A DNA stretch of 44,474 bases from Cytidiella melzeri (lineage: Eukaryota > Basidiomycota > Agaricomycetes > Polyporales > Irpicaceae): positions 1-44,474 of the forward strand of contig JABYQR010000355.1 of assembly GCA_022592445.1 (NCBI GenBank), read 5' to 3'. Both the position numbers and the translations under genes were made by a program. The notes under the pieces were generated by a model. It saw only the letters and a program-made list of their open reading frames with translations. It was not told where the DNA came from and searched no databases. Of this stretch, positions 10,339-18,647 are shown piece by piece. Every line of letters begins with the position of its first letter. The stretch's first letter is position 1.

Positions 10339-11103
10339 TGTCGCAGAGCAACTGCTGCTATGCTGATAAACCCTAAACAAGGGTGAAGAGGAGAGGAAGT
10401 GGGAGTGGAAGTAGATCTCCAACGACGACAACGAGGTCAAAGTCGATGATAAGCAGGCAAGCAGGCACAGAGGCCGGATACTGGCAGTGCAAATGACGAA
10501 GATTAATATCAGACTTATACTAAGTTACATTGAGTAACTCACCTGGCAGTGCAAATGACGAAGAGGTCAAGATGCAGAACCAGGGAGGGTAAGGGGTACT
10601 ATATATACTGTGTCTGGGTGGTCTGTGCACCAGTTCCTACACTAGGGACTGGAGTAACTGTGGGGCTGGAGTAACAATAGAACAATAAGGGACCAGGGTA
10701 ACTGTCAAGGACCTGAGTAACTGTCAAGGACCTGAGTAACTGTCAAGGACCAGAGTAACTGTCAAGGACCAGGGTACAGAGAACAATAGAGTTAGAACAA
10801 TAGAACAATAGAACAATAGAATAGGAACAATAGAACAATAGAAACTGGGGGAATCCCTGGGGAATCCCTATCAATGGAAGAGGAACAATAGAACAATAGC
10901 CTAGGTTGATCTGGAACCGCTCCAGATTGAGTCTAGGGTTTGGGTCTGGACTATTGATAAATAAGGCAGGATGTCACGTGACCCGGGTTAGGGTTAGGTC
11001 TGGTAACACTCCTAGCCGGAAAATAAGCACTCTAGATAGGCGCCTAAGGCTGTAAACTTGTGACAATGTTGGAAAAATCCGGTCTGTTGGACTATTCATG
11101 TCA
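10339..11103 (-). mobile_element. Solo LTR, family 2 (765 bp), nested inside the family 3 LTR
   Basis: Minus strand TGACATGAATAGTCCAAC...GCTCTGCGACA, flanked by TAAAG at 10334-10338 and 11104-11108. It is homologous end to end to the plus-strand solo LTR at 35131-35908. It contains GAACAATAG microsatellite stretches, a 19-bp tandem repeat and two copies of CTGGCAGTGCAAATGACGAA. Confidence 0.92.
10689..10768 (-). repeat. 19-bp tandem repeat in family 2 LTR (four units)
   Basis: Four consecutive units of the form GGACCTGAGTAACTGTCAA with one or two changes each. The homologous LTR at 35131-35908 has only two units. Confidence 0.85.
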
Positions 11104-11450
11104 TAAAGACCAGGTTATATTAGTACAGTGAGGGACTAGGTACAAGGTGGACGTCACCTAAAGACCAGGAGGTAGAATCTGAGGTCTTTTAGGGAGCTAC
11201 AGGGTGGGTTTATATACATCTCAGACAAGGACCCCTGGTACTGGGTTTGTACTCCTAACACTGCTGTGGGAACGTATGGTGTGCTATGGTGCGATGTTCT
11301 ACAATGTTCCACAATGTTCCAGCACCTTCTATGATCATGTGACTGGTCTGTCACATGTGCTTGATTACATGCAGGCGCCATGTGTCATTGATAAGATAAG
11401 ATAAGGAAAATAAAAGAAAAGGAAAAAGTATGCATGTTCGTGACACTCCC

Positions 11451-12715
11451 CCACACACACTCCGAGTACCCGCTTTACTATGTCATCATTCCTCATTCCT
11501 TTCATTACTATATTAATAATTTCCGCTTTCTATGTAAACTATATAAACTCATGTATTCTTGTATATTTTTGAATTATCCACACTACTTGCTATTGTTTGT
11601 GTGCGCTCATAAAACCCCTCTCGAACAATATCTGTCAAACTAATAGGTCTGGTACAGGGTAAGCAAGAGATAATATTATACAACACGTGTAAGTGTACCT
11701 GGTACAGGGTAAGCAAGAGATGCTGTCCCCTGTACCTTCCGAAATCCTTTATACAAAAATACTCGATTGTTGGATGTACGTGTATGGTTATGCCAATGTC
11801 TCCAGGCACTGATGCACCTCCGTCCTAATCAGTCCTTTCCGCTGTCCTTTCCGCCACTCCTAGAGGGTCACCAGTTGACAATATCATACATGTTTCACAG
11901 TGTATCATAGTTGAATAATATACTGAATACACTTTGCATGTTAAGCTCGACAATGAAGAGGAAAATGTGCGAGTTCTCGGTGTGTTTGTAAGGGTGTCTT
12001 CTTGGATGCACACAAGGTAAGTATGACCAATATGTATTCGGAACCTACGTGTGTACAAGATAAAAAGATGTCCTCTAAATCTACCAGATCTCAGTCCTAA
12101 ATACTGAGATCTGCTACTGTGTAGTACTACTATATTCGGTATGCTATTTTCTCACGATGGGTGCTGGCCCACTATCTAATCAGTTTGAGTAAAAGGCCAG
12201 ATCTACTGATCTGGCCACAGGATGCTTGCGCACATGTATCAAGCCCTAACAGTGTTCTTGCGAGATTTTGCTTGGAAGTGCGGTAATCATGGGGAAAGCA
12301 ATGAGAAACACAAGAAGAGGTCTTTGAGTGTCGCACGGCGTGAGTAGGAATAGTAATCAATTCGAATTTCTTGGGGTTTTTTCCCCCGTACATTGTACTA
12401 GTCAGTGGCATATGAGTAAAGCGAGGTAGCTACGAGTATGTATTTTGACAAAGTAAAGAAACACGGGTATGTACACTTACAAGGAGATAAAATGGAATGA
12501 AAAGGAACACGAGTGAGGTTAATTGCCTAGGCTTGTTTGGCACGAGAGGGAAGTGGCGAGAGTGTGAGGATGAGTGGCATACGAGCACAAGCAGAGAAAG
12601 AGATAGATGCGCAAGACAATACATGAGGAAAAACGAGTCAAGTTGACACGGTGGTATTGGATGCCACCCGTGATCTCGAGCCATGAGGGTTCAGAACTCG
12701 TTCCTTCCAAGCCTT
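11451..12715. other. Interior of the MULE-like element, no recognisable gene
   Basis: Low-to-moderate G+C sequence with only short open frames. A direct repeat of about 23 bases (CTGGTACAGGGTAAGCAAGA plus GAT) occurs at 11648 and 11699. No promoter or protein family could be recognised. Confidence 0.5.
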
Positions 12716-13007
12716 TGTGGTGTCCGTATCTGATGGGAGGTGCTTAGTCCTTGTTGTAATTCAATGACGCGCCTCTTTCCTTACAAGGAAATCCTGACTG
12801 ATTCCATCACTGTCTCCGCTCTGGTTGTTATTCATTCACGTTTTCTGTATTGGCCTATTTGTATTTGTATTATCCATTCCGCCCTGTATCCTGTATCTGC
12901 GCTGCTCAATTTGTCTTATCCTTTATTTTGTATTACTATATAAACTTTATCTACCTTAATGTTATCTGCTCATTGCTCTCCAACTTGTGCGTTTGCATCC
13001 TCTCGCA

Positions 13008-13311
13008 ACAACAGTCCTTACAAAATGAGATCAACAAAAACATTGATCTTATTGCTTATCTTGCACAAACACTACGACAGCAAGGAGATAATGCAGAATG
13101 GCTGAAGTGCATCATGCCAAAGCTACGCCCTGCTGTTGACCTTGCACAACAGGTACAGCAACACAAAGCTCGTCGCACTATGCATATCACCAATGGTAGT
13201 AGTTGCAATCAGCAATCTTTACCTCCAACTCTTATTGGGTACCGCTATCGAGCAAGTCCAGACATTTCACGCACTGCTTTGAGCTCCAAACAGCCCTCTA
13301 CACAGCCTTAG
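13008..13311 (+). CDS. Coding-looking fragment abutting the right inverted repeat
   Basis: An open reading segment of about 100 residues reads QSLQNEINKNIDLIAYLAQTL and continues QGDNAEWLKCIMPKLRPAVDLAQQVQQH, ending a few codons inside the right inverted repeat. Its composition (helical, amphipathic, few rare residues) looks protein-like, unlike surrounding short frames. A possible splice acceptor (CGCAACAACAG, about 13007-13017) lies at its 5' edge, suggesting an internal or terminal exon. The product is not recognised. It could be a captured host exon, as Mutator-like elements often carry, or a relic of the element's own gene. The start codon is not identifiable. Confidence 0.35.
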
Positions 13312-13515
13312 TCTGCGGCATCAGTTCTATAGACTCAAAATGTACTCTTTGTTATCCTATGTATTTCTGCGGAACCTATTGTACACCTATTGACGGGCTC
13401 GCTGCACTTTGAAAATCATCTAAGTCCCCCGCCAAGCTCTCGGTTTGCCGCCATCAGCCCGCGCCTAGCGGAGTTTGATTAGTGCTGACAATTGGGTGGG
13501 AGATTAACGTCAAGT
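13289..13515 (-). repeat. Right terminal inverted repeat of the MULE-like element
   Basis: Reverse complement of 9229-9508 without the 53-bp duplication. The outside bases 13516-13524 (GCAGCTGGT) duplicate 9220-9228. Confidence 0.85.
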
Positions 13516-13524
13516 GCAGCTGGT

Positions 13525-14083
13525 TCCAATGTGAAAAACAGGTTTGTAAGCAGTGTACATAGTTGGACTCTGAGCAGAGTGGCTTTTTTGGAGTTTGCCA
13601 CACTGGATTTTGAGCTTGAGGCTCTGCTGCACTGGACAAAAGCACTGCCGAAGAGTTGCCAAGTGTTCCATATTACAATTTGATCCACTTGGATGTGATG
13701 TAACTATGCAAAAAAATTGGTTTTCAAACACCTTTTTGTTGGTTTGATGTCAATTTTTCTTGTGTGTGGCAACTTGGTTGGTTTGCAAAAGATTAGCACC
13801 ACTGCCTTCAGATCATACCTGGGTCTCATATCAATTTTCACCACTGCCTTTGGCTCCTCAAAGTTGTCTCTAATCTCTGTTTTTTTGAGTGACACGGTTT
13901 GCTGCAACAAACAGAGACGGAAAGTGGAGAACAACAAGGGGTAGTGGTTTGTGTGAGGCACTAAACCAAGTTCATAGTGTATGAACTTCGTAATGATTAC
14001 TCTATCATACAATTTCATGTCGCTCATGTTGTCATTCTTGCCCGTTGGAGCTCAATGTCCATTTTGATTTGTTTGAGAGTTGA
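13525..14083. other. Intergenic sequence between repeat block and host genes
   Basis: No gene or repeat recognised. It forms the 3' flank of the MFS transporter gene, which ends at 14084 on the minus strand. Confidence 0.5.
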
Positions 14084-16098
14084 CTACACTTCAGACTTTT
14101 CCTCACCAACTCCTTTTGTGTCTTGCGCAGGCTCCCCTGCGGCAGTGCTAACAAAGGTGATGGAAGATCCTGGACGAGACATGCTGAAACGATGCGAGCG
14201 CGTCGCAAGCTCAACGTCTGGTTCCCGTGCTTGAGGTTTCTCTCGTGGCGACTTGACACGCGACACCCCAACGAGACCTACACCATGCCAGCCAAAGATG
14301 GCAACGACAGCGCTGAGCCCCAGTACGCCGCAACACACCCATCCAGCCGCTCTAAACCCGGCCAGCAAAACAAGGGGATCGTCAGCAGAGAGCTCCGGGT
14401 GTTTATTATTATACTTTTTTGAAATTGTGTTGGCGATGGTTGAGGTGACTGCCAGACCTATGGATGTTCCGAGCTGGACAGTAGAAGGTCTGAGCGACGA
14501 CGACACGACGTGTTCGGCAAGTACTCACTCTAGTAGAGACGCTGAAGATACTGCCAGCGAGGGCTTGAGAATGCTCGGGGAAGCCAGAGCACACCTGGAT
14601 ATTCGAAACCGTGTAGGCAATGTCTAGGATAGGTAAAAGCAATCCGACAAAGAACCCCATACCCCAGTATGCGGTTTCAATTCTGATCAGGCCAAAGATG
14701 ATGCTTGAGCCCTGAGATGGCGTCAGCAGTGAACGGCTATACATGTGTATGATGAGGACGAACCATGGTGGCGAAAATCCCACACAGAACTAGGATCTGT
14801 CCGGGGACGCGGGATACTAGGTATCCTGTCGCGATGTTGGCGATGAGACCCTAAAACCAGTACGGTCAATGACCTCATTTCCGCCCGATTTTGTTTGGAA
14901 CACTTACTGAAACACCGGAAGGAATGAGATGAATCGCGGTCTGAATTGGGCTCAACAGTTGTACCTCCTGGTAGAAGAGAGGCAGGTAGTATCCGATGGT
15001 GTTGAATGCCCACCACCCGAAAAAGACGAGTAGAATGGTGGAACCCATTTTTGCGCCAGGTTGCGTCCACATGCTCATTGGGAGGAGAACCGAATCGCCC
15101 TTGGCTTCGCGGCGAAGCTCCCAGAGGACAAAAGAGACGATGAGAACGATAGATGTGCCGAAAAACGAAGGAATAAACGGTGCTGCCCAACCGCGAGGTG
15201 TTGCGGTAGATTCGCTAGCATGACGATGATATCAGTATCGTAGTTAGGCCTTGGGGCGTGTAGGTGATAAACTCACGCCAAGTCGTACACCAGCAGCGCC
15301 AGCCCAGACGTGCTCAAGATTGCGCCGACCCAATCAAGACCTTGAGTGTACCTCCTAGAGTTGTCGTCTGTGGGAAGCGCGAACCAGCCCACTACGCACA
15401 ACAGCGCAGCAAGACCAGCTTGCAGCCAGAAAATTGTGCGCCAAGACGCGCTCGTGTCGCTGAGTATACCACCAAGAATGAGCCCGACGATGTAGCCAAT
15501 AGGCTGACCTGCGCCGAGTACAGCAAATGCTCTTCCCTTGGCAGGACCTGGAGGAAAATGCGAGGAAAGGATACTGATGCCAGCGGGAGTATTCGCAGCT
15601 GACACGTAAGAATAGGCAGTCAGGAGCTGCATTGGAGCAGTCGTTGCGATTATACCGCTCACCTGAACCGACGCCGATCATACCGACGAAGATGATGAAG
15701 GTTGAGGCATTTGGCGCGAACGCAGCGGCTACGCTCCATATACTGAACCACAAGGAACCGACGAGGAACATGCGTCTGCTACCAAGAATATCGGCTAGCC
15801 GACCGCATAATAAAAGCAAGCAACCATTGGAAAGCCTAGGACGGAGTCAGAACTGGTCAATTATGTACGTAGTTTCTGCATACGCACGCGTAAACGTTCA
15901 GAGGCCATTGGAGATCTTCCTGTCTAAAGTCTAGGTCTTTGCCAATGGTAGCAATGGATACGCCGACCGCACCGCTTAGGAAGACCTGAAGAAGACATTA
16001 GCTAGTGCCGAGAGGAGGGGGTGACAGTGGCTGACACTTAGAACGGTCACACAGCAGACGGTGGCGAGGATTAGTAGGTCGTGCGCCGTCGAGTGCAT
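14084..16098 (-). CDS. MFS transporter, 14-TM DHA2/ATR1-like
   Basis: Probable plasma-membrane proton-coupled exporter or importer of the major facilitator superfamily; the substrate cannot be read from sequence. Eight exons are proposed: 16036-16098, 15888-15985, 15663-15835, 15277-15598, 14908-15214, 14764-14850, 14529-14711 and 14084-14473. They sum to 1623 bases, or 540 residues with no internal stop. Visible signatures are the loop 2-3 motif GRLADILGSRR (about residue 65) and the FPPGPAKGRAFAVLGAGQPIG stretch typical of the fungal ATR1/DHA2-like group. About a dozen further hydrophobic segments follow, then a charged 50-residue cytosolic tail. Introns are 50-64 bases. The first donor (GTCAGC) is unusual, so exon 1 is the weakest part. 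A TATA box lies 80 bases upstream. Divergent from bL31m. Confidence 0.85.
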
Positions 16099-16836
16099 GT
16101 TGCGAGCTTGAATCGTCTAGTGCCGGATGTGCGGGGGGTTCCTTTTGACTGAAAGCGTTGCGTGCTTTACGGTCTGCATTTTTATACTCTTGTCGGCACT
16201 CATGAGCCAGCCAAGCTCCGAGAAGAAGAGCTGAGCAGACGACGAAAAAAACAGCTTCCGTCTCTAGAGACAAATTTGGCCTGAAAACAACGAACGTGAG
16301 TAAGTCGTCATAGTACGAGCATGCTCGCAATAACTTGTGGTACTACAAGTCTAGAGCTGGGCGCTTCGTGGCTCAACGGAAAAAGAATATAAAATTGCGG
16401 GCAGGACTGACCAATGACTCGTCGACGTGCATTCCGTCGGTGCAAGCTCCGAAGGCGATGACCTCTGCTCATCGTGATCAACACTGCACAGCGTGTTCGC
16501 CATAGATCTAGAGCATTGAGTCAATGTTCAATATTATATAAAATTCGCGCATTGGCTCGAGTTAACTTGTTACTCACTTGATGAGTAGCAGGGGAAGCCG
16601 ACAATTCTGCAAAATGGGTTCGACCAGTGACCACGACGGTGCTAGGAAACATGACTGTCGTCAATATGCTGTTGCTCATTCTTACAGGACTGTAGATGTA
16701 AAAGCAATATCATTACTTACTCGAAGTGCCAGTTGAAGTCAACATGCTGAGCGTGAGCGCCCACTCACCCAATTTGGTTGTCTGCATCGGCATCCGCAAA
16801 GTGCTGCCCTCCTCCAACTTTAACTCGACGACAAGC
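16099..16836. promoter_or_regulatory. Divergent promoter region between MFS transporter and bL31m
   Basis: The minus strand has TATAAAAATG at 16177-16186, about 80 bases before the proposed MFS start, a good TATA position. On the plus strand TTATATAAAATTCG (about 16533-16546) lies 300 bases before the bL31m start; its role is uncertain. No open frame here looks real. Confidence 0.55.
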
Positions 16837-17250
16837 ATGTCCTTTGTCGCTGCACGAGCATCCCCTACAAGGGCGCACGGACTGTTCACTCAGAAACGCA
16901 GCATGTCTGCGTCGCCGTACGGTCGCACTCATGTCTGGAAGCACCGGCCAAGAAAGCTCCCAAACCCTTGTGTACCCCAATTCCCTCAGCAAGTTGTCCG
17001 CGCAGACGGCTCGACATTCACGCATTTCACCACCTCACCGCGTTCAACAATCAACCTCACACGAGACTCGACGAATAATCCAATGTGGGCACCGTTCTTT
17101 GGTAACAAGGAGGACGCAGAAAGCGCCGCCCTTGCTGGCCGTCTGGGGCGGTTCAACAAAAAGTTCGACGGGCTTGGGGGACTGGGAGAGGACATGGATT
17201 GGCTGAGCTCGGACCAGGATGGCGTTGCGGATAAGAAAAAATCACCGTGA
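16837..17250 (+). CDS. Mitochondrial large-subunit ribosomal protein bL31m
   Basis: A single-exon protein of 137 residues resembling fungal mitochondrial L31 (yeast MRPL36). The core VRADGSTFTHFTTSPRSTIN followed by LTRDSTNNPMWAP is the conserved bL31 segment, involved in the central protuberance and bridges to the small subunit. The first ~25 residues (MSFVAARASPTRAHGLFTQK) are basic and hydroxylated with no acidic residue, a good mitochondrial presequence. A longer in-frame start at 16726 exists, but it would bury that presequence, so the ATG at 16837 is preferred. The C-terminal tail after FFGNKEDAESAALAG is a fungal-type extension. Convergent with the MIC26/27 gene, 246 bases apart. Confidence 0.85.
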   Translation: MSFVAARASPTRAHGLFTQKRSMSASPYGRTHVWKHRPRKLPNPCVPQFPQQVVRADGSTFTHFTTSPRSTINLTRDSTNNPMWAPFFGNKEDAESAALAGRLGRFNKKFDGLGGLGEDMDWLSSDQDGVADKKKSP

Positions 17251-17496
17251 ACAGCTAGGTGCGTAACTTCATCTCTCAAGGTTGGCCCCGTTACCGACCA
17301 CTTTCACCTCCAGATATACCTTACGTTTGTGCTCTCACCACGGCATGCAAGATAGCACGTCTGTACATCACCCTCTGCTGTTACTCATGCCATAATACAT
17401 GCTAATCTCACGTGCTGTCCAAGTTGTGAGCGGTCCTTCAAACGACGGACGCATCTAGTAGTATTGAACACGACCGCAACTGCTGAAAATGACCGG

Positions 17497-18472
17497 CTAG
17501 ACGAGTCGCTTGACCTCTTCCAGCTTTTTCTCCGCAGCCGCTTTTACCTCCTCGACCTTCTCTTCAACCGCCTTCTGTGCCTCCGCCGCCTTCAATTCCA
17601 CCACTTCAGTAGCTTCTTGGGCCTGTGCCTTGACAGCTATCGTAGCCCTCTCGCCTACACCAAGAGCCTCTTTGAGCTTCAGTCCAGTCGACTCTTGCAC
17701 ACGACTCAGGACGCTCCCAACAACCCGCCCGACGGTCTCGCGCCCGCTGGAAGTGGCGTCCTTTGCACGTTCCCACGTCATGGCCGTATGTGCATTTGCA
17801 ACAGCGTGTTTCTGCGCGAGAGTAGGAAAGTACGTCTCCTCAAGCTGGCCAAAGTAGTAGGAGATATTACGTGACGTCTTGGGAAGGAAATGATTCGCGG
17901 AGAGGATGAGAAGCGCAGGAGGAAGCAACAGTCGCGCGAAGATCGTCCGGTTTCGCGCAATAACAGAGCCAGTGAGCGTAGCGACGCCGACATAGAGTAC
18001 TCCGGGTGTGAGGGGTTCGTCTGGTGCAGCGAGAGACTTTACACGTCCTATATAGCAAGTTACAGATTAGACTAGTTGAGTCGGTAATCATTGCTCACTT
18101 TCCACAGACTGCTCAACGCCAATCCACCGAGACACCACTCCTTGCACGCGGCTCTGGGCGTGGAGGTATGTTGCCGTGACTGCCCGACGAGCACTGCCAA
18201 TTTGCTGCTCGAGCTCGGATGGAACTTCCTGGAGTAACACCTCCTCTTCTGGCTTGGGGTATATGGGAAGCTACAACCCTTTGAGAGTGCTGAACGCAGT
18301 TCGTTGGTGGTAGATGGAACACACCTTCTCCTTTCTATCCTCAACGAGCAAGGCGGGTACAGCCGCGGCGGCTAGGTGTTTTCTGCTGGGCTTTACATAG
18401 CTTGTCAGCTGTGTGCTAAAACAAACAACCTCTCACCACAGCACGTACCAGTCTCAGCCTCAACCGTGGCAT
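17497..18472 (-). CDS. MICOS complex subunit MIC26/MIC27 (apolipoprotein O-like)
   Basis: Inner-membrane protein of the MICOS complex, which maintains crista junctions and contacts cardiolipin. Proposed exons are 18449-18472, about 18326-18408, 18099-18270 and 17497-18047 (about 276 residues). Exon 3 gives LPIYPKPEEEVLLQEVPSEL then QQIGSARRAVTATYLHAQSR, the conserved N-terminal part. Exon 4 gives GVLYVGVATLTGSVIARNR and LLLPPALLILSANHFLP as two membrane spans with a short turn. NISYYFGQLEETYFPTLAQ follows, then an Ala/Glu/Lys-rich coiled-coil tail. The first intron would be only 40 bases, so exon 1 is uncertain; the rest is well supported by matching splice phases. It shares a 175-bp promoter with the kinase gene. 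Confidence 0.82.
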
Positions 18473-18647
18473 AGCGAATTGTGGTCGGTCGTCAGAGAGC
18501 AAGTTACGGCGCTAGTGGATCGCGGTTGGCCACCCGCCCACTTTCCTTTCTGGGACGAGATTGACCGCCTTCAGGGCTTTGACCTGAACGTTAACGACTC
18601 TGCCCCGCCTAGTCCTGTTTGCTGGAGAACGACACTCGGACTAGGGA
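18473..18647. promoter_or_regulatory. Divergent promoter shared by MIC26/27 and the BUR1-like kinase
   Basis: Only 175 bases separate the two start codons. No strong TATA box is visible; a plus-strand frame crosses the region but has no family resemblance. Shared control is inferred from distance alone. Confidence 0.5.

Larger units (their letters stand above)
10184..11445 (-). mobile_element. Solo LTR, family 3 (about 492 bp), split by a nested solo LTR
   Basis: Minus strand begins TGTCACGAACATGC and ends GTTCATGACA. Direct repeats CTCCC lie on both sides (10179-10183 and 11446-11450), as left by LTR-retrotransposon integration. The body is interrupted at 10339-11103 by a family 2 solo LTR plus its own 5-bp duplication. 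No internal coding region remains, as expected after LTR-LTR recombination. Confidence 0.9.
9229..13515. mobile_element. Mutator-like (MULE-type) non-autonomous element, 4.29 kb, with nested insertions
   Basis: The ends are long inverted repeats: 9229-9508 on the left and 13289-13515 on the right. Both start ACTTGACGTTAATCTCCCAC and are nearly identical over about 227 bases. The nine bases outside the left end (9220-9228, GCAGCTGGT) are repeated directly outside the right end (13516-13524). Long inverted repeats with a 9-bp duplication are characteristic of Mutator-like elements. No MULE transposase was recognised inside. The interior holds a second copy of the terminal module (9515), two nested solo LTRs and one coding-looking fragment. 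Removing the solo LTRs leaves about 3 kb. The superfamily is an inference from structure. Confidence 0.75.

Noticed and set aside
15998..16330. 110-codon minus-strand frame overlapping MFS exon 1
   Set aside because: Different frame from the membrane span of exon 1 and crosses the TATA box; judged a shadow.
16726..16836. Upstream in-frame extension of bL31m
   Set aside because: Would place 37 extra residues before a good mitochondrial presequence; the ATG at 16837 gives the expected length.
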